Part shown: piece after piece, positions 37,088-48,836 of the stretch
How the letters are laid out: each line of letters begins with the position of its first letter
How positions within the stretch are numbered: the stretch's first letter is position 1
Assembly (NCBI GenBank): GCA_905250125.1
Contig: CAJNOL010000790.1
Location: forward strand, 39,282 to 103,281
Direction of reading: 5' to 3'
DNA from: Rotaria sordida
Taxonomy: Eukaryota > Rotifera > Eurotatoria > Philodinida > Philodinidae
Length of the DNA: 64,000 nucleotides
Translations under genes and position numbers: made by a program
The notes under the pieces: generated by a model
What the model was told of the DNA's origin: nothing
What the model saw: the letters and a program-made list of their open reading frames with translations, nothing else
Databases searched by the model: none

Positions 37088-37430
37088 TGTGACGAATATA
37101 GCGAGTAGATACAGTACGTGTTTATCGATGATGATGGTATTAGATTTGTGAGTAGGGATAATTGTTTAAGAGAGATAGAGAGAGTATGTTTGTATATTTC
37201 GCTTGATGATAAAATGTTTAAGGAGATACCATTAATGTAGGAGAATAAGTATACATATATTAAAAGTTTCCTTTTGTTCTATTCTCTTCATGGTTCTCCT
37301 CTCTTTCTCTCTCTCGCTGGATGACCTTTAATAGAGATAGTTACTTGAAACTTTCACGATATCGTGAAAAACAAAGAAGCTCTTCATCACTACAGTGAAT
37401 CACTGAATCTGATGTCCCATGAGTTGCCAT

Positions 37431-37733
37431 TCATGCCATTGCTTGTTCTAGAACATCGATGTGTGGTACAAATCTTTTTGATCTTCGAAGACAACGAATT
37501 GCACATTCGCCCTCTTGCCATTGTGATCTATGTTCATTCAGTTCTGATTGTTTCAATAATAGATATCTATCTATGGACTTCTCCAGGGCTTTTAAATATT
37601 TTTCCCAGTATGCATAGCAATAGTCATCTAGATGTTTTTCATTGTAAATTGATGAAAACAATAAATATTCCCAGTATTGACAACGATATACAAGTTTTAA
37701 AAGTGTAAAATACAGATGATTAAGATTGGTGCA
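37431..37733 (-). pseudogene. Possible exon remnant, 100 codons
   Basis: Open for about 100 codons without a convincing start. It reads like protein (DDYCYAYWEKYLKALEKSID) and contains a basic RRSKR string near its end. The plus-strand frame here is a shadow. It could belong with the downstream coiled-coil frame or be an independent remnant. Confidence 0.3.
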
Positions 37734-38096
37734 CTATGAGTCTGTATAAAGAAAACTCTAAGAAATGTTTGCCGACAGGAGATCTAAATGGTCTCTATCT
37801 ATAATAAAAGTTTTAAAGAATTTACTTCTGCCATTAACGACAAATAGACGTTACAATGTAAAAAAAATGAAATTCCGTAATACTAGACCACACCGATATA
37901 TAACAAAACCATTAGTTTGACGATAAATTTTAGAGATAATAAAGTAGTCAAATATGATAATTACTCTAAAGATTGTGAAGATATAAAATGAAGTAATATT
38001 AGATAATAAACTCACCTAAAATTGTCTTTGATATTGTCATGCAGCGATCTTTTCTTTAGATAAAATATTGTTCATTTGTTTTAATTTTTCGAAGAT

Positions 38097-39095
38097 TTAT
38101 AAATCAAAAAGATTTTTTAATTGATCCAGTGTAGATTGTTCATTTTTACGAAGATGACGAAGAAAATTCCCCATAGTAGAATGAGATGTATTGTAACAAG
38201 AATGTTGTGGTGTTAATTTATCAGGTAATATAGATATACATCGATGAATATGATTAACAAATGTAATACGAACATCAGAAAGTATCAATGGTCCATCAGT
38301 TAAATCAATAGCTATATCTAAAGGTATTGATGAAAGTTCAAAAAAATCATTTTCATATCCAGCAATTTGTTTTGTAGTTGTAATTAAAATATTCTGCCAG
38401 ATATCGAAACCATTTTTTCATTGTCCCAAATTAAAGAGATGATGTTGAGTAGATGAATAAACAAGAGAAAATAGAAATATTAATCGAATTGATCCATATT
38501 TTGAATGCAATTTTCAAGAAGATGTTGTACACCAAAATAAGGGTATTCCTCCATATGTTCGATTAAATCGACCAGATATTTTAATTTTATTTTGATTAAT
38601 CCATTGAAATAATTATTTAATATCTGTATCATGTTGAACAAAATCAAATGAAATATTTTTAAAATAATTTATATTATAACTCACCATGCTTGTTTTATTC
38701 AAAATTTTAATCCAAATAGTGGATGAATAAGATTGGTTTTTAAAACGATTTTTACATTGATTTAATAATGATATTAGATCAATTCCTGTCCATTTTTCAC
38801 ATTTTTTCTATTCTTCTAAATCTAAATTTGATCGAGAAAGATAAATTAAATGAGAAATAATATTCATATAATCATTTAATATAAGTCTTGTTTCATTTCT
38901 TAGAGAAGCACTTTCAAGTGCTAAAGCAAGTTGAATTTTATGACCAATATAGATTTTTGGAAGGTTTTCAACAGCAATCAAAAGATCTACATAATATAAT
39001 TTGATTTTCGATAAAGATTGATTAGAAACACAATGTATTGTAAATTTTTGAAGTGTTGATAGAAATGTAATTTCTTCTAATGTATTAATAGACAT
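38097..39095 (-). pseudogene. Decayed AT-rich gene, unidentified
   Basis: From ATG 39095 (MSINTLEEITFLSTLQKFT) one frame runs 333 codons to TAA 38097. It is interrupted by several stops, the first a TAG at 38810-38808. Between stops the sequence reads as good protein, for example the final HSTMGNFLRHLRKNEQSTL. Around 38490-38590 a different frame is clearly the coding one (LIEHMEEYPYFGVQHLLENC), so at least two frameshifts are present. Codons are strongly A/T-ending, like the PEPC gene. I cannot name the family. Confidence 0.55.
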
Positions 39096-39822
39096 TGAAA
39101 ATTAACTTGTCAAATGAGAACTCAACGATGAATCTAAACTTCAACTGATGCTCAATTCCTTTTTTTTTTTGTTATTTTACAACTTTTCTCATCATGTGTC
39201 GTTATTGCGAAATCAAAGGAAAAAAATTATGAAACAGGGAAAAATACCTTCTGATTAAATATAATTCATCATGATTAAATAAATGGAGATTTGGAATATT
39301 TTTTTAGTTCGACAATTCTAATTCTTCAAATTTCTTAATTATATTCAGTTCCATAATTTTGTTGTAATCATCGTCGATGATTCATTTTATTCATCTTATG
39401 ATTCATAGATCGATCGAACGTCATATTGAGTTGATGTTATATACTGAGTAATCTAACAGTGACGTTTTCGTTATATACATTTATTTTTCGTAAAATATTT
39501 TTTTCGAATTAAAAGCAAAAGTTTTCTTTCTTGACCAACTGTACCTGTCTTCTATAAATAAGATTTAAAAAAAAAATTTAATCATCATCTTATCCATATG
39601 ACATATCAAATAAAATTGAATATTTTCTCGATTATTTTTAAGAAAAACTTTCTAATGAGCTTTTAAAAGAATCTTGATTTAATTATTTATTAATGTTCTA
39701 GAATCTTGTTCGGCGCATAAAAAATGATTTATTTTAGTGTGTAAAATACTTTCATGTTCATAATAATGACGGCCTTTTGTTTTTCATCGTTTGCGGTGAT
39801 ATCGATGTTGAGGTTCAATAGG

Positions 39823-39998
39823 ATTAATCCATTTTGTTACATTCCAAGATGCTCGAGAATATGATGGTGGTTCTGAAACAACAACGATATATATTTATGA
39901 TGATGATGTAACAATATCTCCATTATGGCTCCACCAAACGGACTCATTTTTTTACCAAGGATACAGACATGTTCACATTCCAAATTCATATGAACGAG
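39823..39998 (+). pseudogene. Orphan exon-like fragment
   Basis: About 58 codons open, reading LIHFVTFQDAREYDGGSETT and ending in VHIPNSYERG just before a GTCAGT donor-like site. It has no start and no following exon was found. Probably a remnant of another AT-rich gene. Confidence 0.35.
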
Positions 39999-40010
39999 GT
40001 CAGTGAGAAC

Positions 40011-40341
40011 CTTTGTTAAATACCACTATTGATTTCAAGAAGAAAATTTTACTTGTTCACAGGTAGGACCAAACAGATAAATGTATGATTTACTTGTCTA
40101 AACGAAAATCTATACATTTTATTTTTATATGTATTTACCAGTAAATACATGCACGTGAATGGTCACGTGTACAGATATATTGCCGTAAGTTTACATTGAA
40201 TAATCATAATGATGACTACTTCATGCTATACATTCAGAAAATCAGACAATTTAGCTATGGGATTCTTGTTCGATCGCGTTTTTCGAGACTGACCTCACTG
40301 AATAAAATGTCTTTGCGATCTAGAGAATGCCTGTAGGTGTT
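40011..40341. other. Spacer
   Basis: AT-rich; nothing recognised. Confidence 0.3.
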
Positions 40342-40695
40342 CGGGTACGTTTAGATGTGCGTGTGTTTGAGTAGTGTGTTAGTACGGTCATGTGTGAATT
40401 TGGGTTAGGATGTCAGTGTACTCAGTAGTGTAAGTGTGGCGATGGATCACTTATGGTGAGGATGTAGATGTGCGTGTGTTGAAGTGGTGTTTTAGTTTGA
40501 CGATGGGGAGGATTTGGGTTTGGTTGTGTTTGAGTATTGTGTGGGTATGGTACTGGATGGATTTGAGTGAGGATATGACATTGTTTGTTTGGTATTTGGG
40601 TGCCGCATTGAGTGGATTTCGTGTTAGGATGTGGGTGTGTTTGAGTGGCGCCTTAATGTGGTGGTGAATGGATTTATGGACGTGAATGTAGATGT
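40342..40695 (+). repeat. G/T-rich degenerate minisatellite, unit about 50-62 bp
   Basis: About six diverged units start with GATGTGGGTGTGTTTGAGTAG-like sequence and end with GGATTTGRGTKAG. The plus strand is strongly G/T-rich, resembling TGTGGG sequence without being a hexamer array. Long frames on both strands here are produced by the repeat. Confidence 0.65.
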
Positions 40696-42529
40696 GGTTG
40701 TTATTGGTGAAATAGATGAAAAGAAACAGTACAGGATACTCATACAGGCATTCCCCCGAACACCGACATGAAGAAGTTGAGCTAGTCCAACAGTCATATC
40801 TACCTTTATAAATACATGGTATATTAGTGTCGACAGTGGTTATAAAATAGTGTATTATACAGAAAGAGTTGAGCATTCGGCCAAGGATCGAGCAAATCAC
40901 AGCGATGAATGTTTATTATGTATTCAAGTGTACAATGAAATACGAAGTCCTTCGTAGAATGGTGAAACTTTGCTAACCCTCAATAATTATATTTTTGAAT
41001 AGATAGTTAATGCATTTGACTATTGTTAACCGTTGTATATCATTTTTGAACGATGTCTACAATCTTACATCATACAGGAACGCGGATTGCTCTGTATACT
41101 CTATCAGAAATGAATTTCGTGGCGGGGCAATGAAATTTTCCATTGATTGTATTCATTCATAGTATATTCTCACATTGCATGCGTAATTTTTGATAAGTAC
41201 GGCCATTTTCAACAAACCCTGCACTTGAAAGATGCTCACATAACATAAAAGAATGAAAGATAAGATAAGAAAATATTTTCATCGTCTAAAAAAAATAACA
41301 TACGAATCATTTGATAAAAAAAAACGAGCGGTTTCACACATAAAATATAAGCTAAAGTCGATAACAACGTATCATTTAAAGTTTTACAACCATTTTGGCT
41401 ACACTTATTTGACTGCGGTAAGTCACTTATTAGTATAATTTGAATAGCAAATGAAATTTATTTAAAAGCCTTATACATAGTGAAAATATAATCGAATTAA
41501 TCGATAGAACGAAGACAACAATGAAATCGATAAGTAGCATTCATCGAGACTCGATTCACTTGGCCCTAGACTGATGGAATAGAGATATGCATACAGACAA
41601 ATCTAGGTATAAACGTGCATGAAGTAAGGTACCAGATAAATACAAGATGTGACTTGATATATAACATCGACTTGTTTCATAAAATTAGCTTTTTCGTAAT
41701 ATACTACTTGATTTTTATGTTCACAAAGAAAAATATTTTGAATATTCTACACTCCTAATTGAGTTCAGTTTATATAAGCAATGATATTGGTTTTTCTACA
41801 GAAATTTTGTCGAATTCTTTTATCTTTGCATTTTTATAACTATATTCGCTTTTGTTCTTTCATACTATCCTTAAAACTTTATTAATACGGTACGAAGCAC
41901 AACATTTATGTAGTCCTTCGCGAGTTTTCTTTCTTTCTTACTTTCCAGACATATGCATTAACACTTCTCATCAATTTCGTGACGCAATGATGTCAAGATT
42001 GGAAATTCAGAAAGTACTCCTTCAAACATGATATGAAAGTGTCGAGATCAAATCAATAATGTTTGTTTCTAAACCTTCACGAAAAGGTTCCGTTTCATTA
42101 TAAATCGAGCTCAAAAATGACAAATTTTTGTGAACTTAGTGCTTTTTGCATTTCGAGATAATTAAACAAAAGTTAGGCACTACTCTTTTTACCAGAGCTC
42201 CATGGGACAACCAAAAAGTCGTCGCATCTCATTCCATGTCCCGTCCCGTCCTGTCTCGCCTCATTCTGTCACTTGGACGTAACTTTTCTTTGTCGAAGTA
42301 CAAATGGAAAAAAAGTTAGCGAATCTATACTTTCTTTTTCAATTTAAATCATTTGTTTTACAAAACATCTGTTTCAAAATAATATTCACATGACAAGATT
42401 TTCATCACAAAAGTAAACAATGAAAAACTTGATAAAAAGTATAACTTTAAATACTGCTCTCGAGTAACTGATCTGAGAAAAGATATATTGTCGACATTTT
42501 TCGAGGTATAGGTGTGCATGCTCTGAAAA
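40696..42529. other. Interval without a supported gene
   Basis: AT-rich. At 42240-42262 a CCCGTCCCGTCC string occurs that recurs at 42799-42812, suggesting another diverged repeat. Confidence 0.4.
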
Positions 42530-42735
42530 AAATAAAGGAGATTTGCAGAACATTTTGGGCCTCTGAAAAGTTCTGTTTTTTACTAGAAAGCAAAAACTTT
42601 GAAAATAGATTCTGAACTTAGAAGATCCTTGTGACATCCTTCTCAAAACTTTTTTCCTGATCAGAACCTTTCTTCAGGGTTTCAACCTTTTAGAAGTCTA
42701 AAAGACTCTGTAAACCTTCTTTACGTTTTTCCAGA
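42530..42735. repeat. Diverged copy of the AGAACC palindromic repeat
   Basis: Starts with TAAAGGAGATTTGCAGAAC, matching the repeat at 2645, and holds several AGAAC/GTTCT inversions. Confidence 0.5.
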
Positions 42736-43265
42736 ACATCCACAATCCTGTCTCGTGTACACTTGTCGGGATGCACAAGCGAATTGATTTTGTCCCGTCC
42801 CGCCGCATTCTGGGGCAGACTAGTCCCACATCTCGCAGAGCACTGCTTCTTACTCATATGTGAAATAGCTGTGAATACAGTAGATGGTAGATAATGAATC
42901 ATGTAGATAATTAAACGATCAATCGATATCGTTCGTTCGCAATACATTGATGGACTTTGATAGAGTTCTGGTAGAGATGAATTTTGCAATGTCTGCCTTT
43001 CAAGATCGAAACATAAATTTTAGGACTCATAGGGGTAAAAAAGAAAACTGATTCCAGTAAAAGGTAAAGATCGTTTTGAAAAAAAAAACAATTTCTCATG
43101 AATCCTAAAATCAAATATTCCTGTTTTACGAGATATCCATTTTTTCCTGATACTACTCGAGGTTTGTGCTTCGCACCGTATTGCGTATTTATGTGAAACT
43201 CGAATACCATCTAGTTTCTTTATCGAATTACGCATTCAAAGTCTATATTTGTGACTCGATGACCT
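42736..43265. other. Spacer
   Basis: Short overlapping minus-strand frames without recognisable domains; no gene called. Confidence 0.35.
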
Positions 43266-43266
43266 T

Positions 43267-43628
43267 GAAGGTGTGGGTGTAGACTTTTTCTTCACTAGCT
43301 ATATCCCCAAGGAGGAAAAAGCGAGACTTCATCTACTTAAAAAAAAATTTGAAGTACGATTGAAGTACAGCGAAGTACAACTGAAGTACGATGAAGTATA
43401 AGTGAAGTACGATGAAGTATAAGTGAAGTACGAGTGAAGTACAAGTGAAGTACGGTGAAGTACAAGTGAAGTACCGTGAAGTACAATGAAGTGCGAGTGA
43501 AGTATATGGAGTACCGTGAAGTACGAGTGAAGTACAAGTGAAGTACAGTGAAGTACGCGTGCAGTACAAGTGAAGTACAGTGAAGTACGAAGTGCCGCTT
43601 TTTCCTGCTTGTATACCCCACACCCTTC
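43267..43628. repeat. Telomere-like hairpin opened by a minisatellite (copy L)
   Basis: Outer arms GAAGGTGTGGGTGTAGAC (43267-43284) and GTATACCCCACACCCTTC (43611-43628) pair. Inner arms AGGAAAAAGCG (near 43323) and CGCTTTTTCCT (near 43596) also pair. Just inside the left arm is TTTTTCTTCAC, a variant of the loop motif. The loop is filled by the minisatellite below. Confidence 0.75.
43349..43590 (+). repeat. 10/11-bp minisatellite (GAAGTACAAGT), about 22 units
   Basis: Alternating 10- and 11-bp units GAAGTACRRT/GAAGTACRAGT with point variation. Minus-strand frames rich in YFTCTSL are translations of the repeat, not genes. Confidence 0.9.
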
Positions 43629-43630
43629 TA

Positions 43631-44082
43631 TTGCGATGATCTCAAGAACGAAAAGTCAAAAACAAAAATGTTCGTTCAAATGTGAGAATAAAATTTTCTA
43701 ATTGAATCTACACCATTTATTTTCTGATGTTTAGTAGGACATACTATTTTCTTAGATAAAACTATCGAAAAAGGCAAATTTTTATGACTTTATGTTTTTT
43801 AAACTTGAAGATAATTTAAATGAAGATATCAACAATATTTAGATGAGTCTCTTTGCAAAATTAATGTAGTATATGACAGCTGTGAATACACTTTAGGATA
43901 AATAATCAATAGGAGTAAGAACCAATCTATAATAATGATCAGAAACATATTGATATCTGTTAATAGACTTTTCTCAGTAATAAAATGCCATAATTATTAT
44001 GATTAACATTGATTTAGGCATTGATCAGATGACTTATAAAAACGTAAATTTGAATTTGATCTTATTTTAGATAAATTTAATA
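43631..44082. other. 5' flank of the PEPC-like gene
   Basis: AT-rich. TTATTTTAG at about 44061-44069 just before the ATG could be a 3' splice site of a 5'-UTR intron. Confidence 0.35.
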
Positions 44083-46851
44083 ATGGATAATGAAATATTA
44101 AAACTTGATCATCATCAAAAAACAATTCGAAATAGATTTCTTGATGAAATATCAAAAGAAAATGAAAAAATCGGTTACTATTTAAAAGAAATATTTAAAA
44201 TTTGTACAAATTCAAATCGTGAAACTCGTATTGAAGTTTATAAAAAAGTGTTAAATGATTTAAAATTTGGTAGTATTGAAAGAGAAAAATTAATTGAATA
44301 TTATGCTAAAATAATGGATTTAGAACGTCGTGTAAGGAAATTTTTTAATGCTAAAATTTATAATGAAAAAATTGAAGATCCAAATAGTACAGCAACAGCT
44401 GATCGTTTTGAATATGTTTTTTTTCGTATGAAAAATGAAAATGTACCATTAAATAAAGTAAAAGAATTTTTTAATGAAAATGCTTATGCAATATTTAGTT
44501 TAACAATGCATCCAACAAATCCAACATCAACTGATTATACAGTTAATGGTGGAATTCAATTTGATAAATATTTAGATAATGATATTGATTATGAACAACA
44601 TTTAAAATTACTTGAACATTTACCTTTAGTTGGACCAAAAAAAACTGTTCAACAAGAAGTCGAAGAAACAATTGCCATTATTGATATTATTTATGAAACA
44701 TCAACAAAATTAAGAATTGAATTAATTGAATCATTAAAACAAATTCCATCTTATGAAAATCTAATTGATGTTGATAGACCTCTTATACAAGTATCTATAT
44801 GGTCAGCTGGAGATGGAGATGGAAATGAAAATGCTGATGTTAACGCATTAAAACAAGCTGTTATACAATTAAAACAACGTATTAAACAATTATATTTAAA
44901 TGATATTAAACAATTATCATCGGATAAGAAAATGAATATTCAAGATAAATTAATTAATAATTTATATAAAACACCAAATGATTTAATTCATGATTTAGAA
45001 GATATTCCAGATGCACAAGATCTTATTTACAAAATAAAAACTTTTCGTTTTCATTATGCTCAAATTGATATTCGTCATAATGCTTTTGATATAATGGAAA
45101 CAGTTGATCATTTAGCAAAAGTAAACGGTTTAATTGAAAATTTTTCTTCATTATCATTAGAAGATCAAAAAAAATATATAATTGAATGGTTAAATAATGA
45201 TAATATAATTGAAAAACTCAAGTTAACTGATGATGATATATTAGATAAAAATAGTAAAACAGCTGCACGTATATTTGGTCGATTAAAATTAATTAAATAT
45301 GATGTTGATATATATAATAAATTAATAATAGCTGAAACAAGTTCAATAGTTCATGTATTAGCTGCATTTTTATTATTAAAAGCATCTGGAAATAGTATAG
45401 CTGAAAAAGAAACAATAATTGATATTGTTACATTAAGTGAATCAGTTAAAGATTTAGAAGAATTACCTAATTTAATATCAGAATTAATTAATGATTCAAT
45501 TTATCGAAAACATTTATTTTATCGCGAAAAATTAATTGTTATGATAGCTAAAAGTGATACTGTTAGACGTAATGGTCGTGGAGCTGAATCATCACAAGAA
45601 CACGCTTTAGGAAAAATATATTCAATGCTTGATCAATTTAAATATAAATATCCGGAATTAAAAAATTTAACTATAAATGGTTTTAGTGGTGGTGGTGCTG
45701 CATTACAACGTGGTGGTGGACGTGTTACAGAAGTAGCTCATAATAATGGTCGAGCAGCACGTTTTTATCATGCTAAAACTCTTGGTCCATCATTATTAAC
45801 AATTCAAGGTCATCAAATGCAAATATTATTTTCTCCATCATCAATTGCTTTACATATATTACAATCATTAGTTGCACAAAATCTTCATGCACGTGCACAA
45901 ACTGAATTAAAATCGAATGGTGAACATTATGTTTTACCACGTCGAGCACCAAAAGATTATGATGAAAGAAAAAATATTGAAAAATTTCATCATGCTTGTC
46001 AAGTTATGCGTCAAGCTTATTTTAATTATATAGGAGATTTAGATGATTCTAAAGATAAACAATCTGGAAATAATAGTTTTAATCAATTATTTTTAAATGC
46101 ACCATGGATATCAGTTATTTTAGGAAATTTAAGTTCACGTCCATCAAAACGTGGTGGTCATGAAACAATTAATCAAAATATAACAGTTCGAAATATAAGA
46201 GGTGAAAATCCTAAATTACTTGATAATCGTGCTATAACTGTTGAACGATTAACTGCACATAGTGGAACACATTTTCTTAATTATTTAAGTGTATATGAAG
46301 GTTTAAAAAGTATTAATTATGATGAACTTAATGATATATATATTTGTAGTAAATCATGTCGAGATTTTATGCGTAATACAGCATTATCATTACATATGGT
46401 TGATTTTGATATAGCTTGGTTTACAATGATTGGTGAAACACGTCCAGATAAAAATGAACTTATTTCATTAGCAAAAAATTTTAAATCAAATAGAAATGAA
46501 AAAAATACAAATAAAGAAACATTAGCATGGTTGGAATTATATGCATATGATGTTGCAAAATTAGTTTATAAATGTATTTTAAATAAAGATCCACCAGAAA
46601 ATTTTAATTTACATTCACCATTAAGATCTGGTTTTTCAAATTTAGCACAACAATTAACAATAAGAGAAGAATCAAATGAATTTGCACGATATGCTCAAGC
46701 TGATATGACTAATTTTATGAATAATAATTTAGATTTTGTTTTAGGCACACATGAATGTTTAACATTACAAGCATGTTATGCTGCTGCTGATGTTGTTAAT
46801 GCACCAGAAGGTGGATTAAATATTGAACTTACAAGAAAACAACCGACTTGA
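44083..46851 (+). CDS. Phosphoenolpyruvate carboxylase family protein, divergent
   Basis: Intronless, 922 residues, about the length of bacterial and plant PEPC (880-970). PEPC carboxylates PEP with bicarbonate to oxaloacetate. Landmarks in order: TMHPT (about 141-145, canonical TAHPT, with the catalytic His kept), GDGDGNEN (243-250, canonical GDRDGNP), QIDIRHN (about 327-333), SDTVRRNG (491-498, canonical SDS-KD-G), FSGGGAALQRGGG (534-546, canonical FHGRGG-VGRGG), TIQGH (canonical TEQGE), SRPSKR (685-690, canonical SRPAKR) and a helical C-terminus ending KQPT rather than QNTG. The second-loop Arg (R543; E. coli R587) is kept, while the His and Arg of FHGRGG are Ser and Gly. So the fold is PEPC but catalysis is uncertain. 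Codons are extremely A/T-ending. Animals normally lack PEPC, so horizontal origin is inferred. Confidence 0.88.
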   Translation: MDNEILKLDHHQKTIRNRFLDEISKENEKIGYYLKEIFKICTNSNRETRIEVYKKVLNDLKFGSIEREKLIEYYAKIMDLERRVRKFFNAKIYNEKIEDPNSTATADRFEYVFFRMKNENVPLNKVKEFFNENAYAIFSLTMHPTNPTSTDYTVNGGIQFDKYLDNDIDYEQHLKLLEHLPLVGPKKTVQQEVEETIAIIDIIYETSTKLRIELIESLKQIPSYENLIDVDRPLIQVSIWSAGDGDGNENADVNALKQAVIQLKQRIKQLYLNDIKQLSSDKKMNIQDKLINNLYKTPNDLIHDLEDIPDAQDLIYKIKTFRFHYAQIDIRHNAFDIMETVDHLAKVNGLIENFSSLSLEDQKKYIIEWLNNDNIIEKLKLTDDDILDKNSKTAARIFGRLKLIKYDVDIYNKLIIAETSSIVHVLAAFLLLKASGNSIAEKETIIDIVTLSESVKDLEELPNLISELINDSIYRKHLFYREKLIVMIAKSDTVRRNGRGAESSQEHALGKIYSMLDQFKYKYPELKNLTINGFSGGGAALQRGGGRVTEVAHNNGRAARFYHAKTLGPSLLTIQGHQMQILFSPSSIALHILQSLVAQNLHARAQTELKSNGEHYVLPRRAPKDYDERKNIEKFHHACQVMRQAYFNYIGDLDDSKDKQSGNNSFNQLFLNAPWISVILGNLSSRPSKRGGHETINQNITVRNIRGENPKLLDNRAITVERLTAHSGTHFLNYLSVYEGLKSINYDELNDIYICSKSCRDFMRNTALSLHMVDFDIAWFTMIGETRPDKNELISLAKNFKSNRNEKNTNKETLAWLELYAYDVAKLVYKCILNKDPPENFNLHSPLRSGFSNLAQQLTIREESNEFARYAQADMTNFMNNNLDFVLGTHECLTLQACYAAADVVNAPEGGLNIELTRKQPT

Positions 46852-48286
46852 AAACAATCATCATTTATTTTATTTCTTTTTTTGTTTATCTATAGCTGAA
46901 ATAATATAATCATTTGAAAAACATTTTCTTTTTCAATTAAAATCTTTTCTTTTTATTTTAATATTTTTTATCTATGTACAACCTTATTATGGATTATAGA
47001 TTCAAAAATTAATCTAGTACATTAAAAAAAAATTTAATTTATTGTTTTTTTGACCAGTTATAGACAACCAATATCAAAACTGAACTCCTATTTACTCGTC
47101 AGAGTCAATTCAGTCAATATACCATAAATTGCACTAATACTTATTTTTAGTTCTAGAGTTTTTCTATTATTCAATTATTTAAACTAGAAAAAATTTATGC
47201 GGTTTTTACATACTATTTCATTGCTAACACGAAACTATTCAATTATATATTTAATATAAATCAATAAATATTATCAATTTTTAATGTTCAGAGTACTTTC
47301 ATGGAAAACTCTTCACCTTGGTAAAGAACGATGTCAAAGATAAAGAGAGAAAATAATGATAAAATTTCATCGCATAAAAGTGCTGATTGTCATAAACATA
47401 ATATGAAGATTAAATTAAGAATGAAAAATATTTAATCGAGAGTTGTTTTCTCTTGAATGAAAGTATCAGATTTCGATGTGTGTGATACATGCAGCTCACT
47501 AAAGAATGATAATCATGAGTAACAATGACAAGAGAACATCATGGTGTAACATAGATTTTATTTTCATTTGAAAGGTTATTCTAACCATATATTTTGTGTT
47601 TTCGAGAAGCATCTAAGACATCGTTGTGGAAGAGTATAGTTATGAGGTATTACATAGAACCATGGCGGTCAGACTGTTTCTTAGGTTTTTCACAAACGCC
47701 GCCAAAAATTATAAAATGATACATGACGACTGATGATGGTTTTCATCAAGAATTTTTTACGTGAGTTGACAGTGACAACAGGCAGTTTTTTTTTGAGAAA
47801 ACTATGACAATTTTCATAAATAATATACATGTAAATATGTTTACGCATATTCTCCTATAGTCAAGCGTTTTATATAAATATAAGTGATTAATTAAATCAG
47901 ACTACAGAGTAGATTGATATTTCTATTTGAAAAGTATGTGTTTGATTGACGATTCAATTTTTTCTTTTGAATACTTTCGAAAATTGATACATCTGTTACT
48001 TTGCTTGCTTTTTTTCTGGAAAAGAATGAAAACTTTTATGTCATAGATTGTACTTTACTTTTAACTTTATGAACATGAATGTTTGATGATGCATTTCTAC
48101 GTTTTATTTTGTTCTTGCTTATGAAAAAAATAGGATTAAAAATATTGTATTTATTTCATTGACATTATTATGTATAAAGAAAGAAAAACGAAGAATATGA
48201 AATGTTCGTTTTACTCATCGTATTATATTTGCAAATATTATCATGGTTAAAAGAGCGAAACGATTCGATTCGAATACAAATTTTCT
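46852..48286. other. Interval without a supported gene
   Basis: AT-rich. No perfect AATAAA immediately follows the PEPC-like stop; ATTAAA occurs at about 46936. Nothing else recognised. Confidence 0.4.
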
Positions 48287-48805
48287 ATGGTACAACGTTT
48301 AACATATTCTGAAATTGAAATAATTGAACGTCGTGATGTTGAAAAATGTCTTGATGAAACAATTGAATATATTGAAATGAATTATACAGAAGAAATTGTT
48401 AAAATTGAATCTATTGAAAATATTCAAAGAAAAATAAATTCTATTCGAATGTTTCCATTTAATCGATATAAATATGAACAATTATTAGAAACAACTTATC
48501 GAATATTTGAAGATCAATCAATAAATCGTCCTGCTGTATTATCCTCGTTAAATGGACGAATTCTATTACCACCGCTAAATCAACTAAATTTTCCTCAAGA
48601 TGATATTCAAATAGGATATACTTGAATTATACCAATTAGGAATTCATTAGGAGAAATTCAATATAAACTAATTCATATTGATGATAATCAAATAGCTTAT
48701 AGGCTGTCGATATTCATCACACCCACAACAACATTATCAACATCAACTACGTCAATATTAATGGTACTATTATTAAAACAAATGTATGAATTTAATTATC
48801 GATAA
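48287..48805 (+). pseudogene. Decayed AT-rich gene, 5' part
   Basis: ATG 48287 opens 112 codons (MVQRLTYSEIEIIERRDVEK...), then one TGA (48623-48625), after which the same frame stays open to TAA 48803, 172 codons in all. The sequence reads as genuine protein before and after the stop, with A/T-ending codons like the PEPC gene. Family not recognised. A large foldback begins 30 bp later. Confidence 0.45.
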
Positions 48806-48836
48806 TGATACATGTTAGATTATTTTAAATTCTTAG

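Noticed and set aside
36446-37733. Envelope-like retroelement gene (basic cleavage-like string, coiled coil, TM anchor)
   Set aside because: The order is suggestive but about 340 bp with stops separates the parts, no pol or LTR is nearby, and no family motif is recognised.
40434-40900. Overlapping plus- and minus-strand frames of 77 and 149 codons
   Set aside because: Produced by the G/T-rich minisatellite, which has few stop codons in any frame.
43349-43590. CRISPR-like regular repeat array
   Set aside because: Units are 10-11 bp and contiguous with no spacers; the setting is eukaryotic.
43333-43623. Two long minus-strand frames rich in YFTCTSL
   Set aside because: Direct translations of the GAAGTACAAGT minisatellite.
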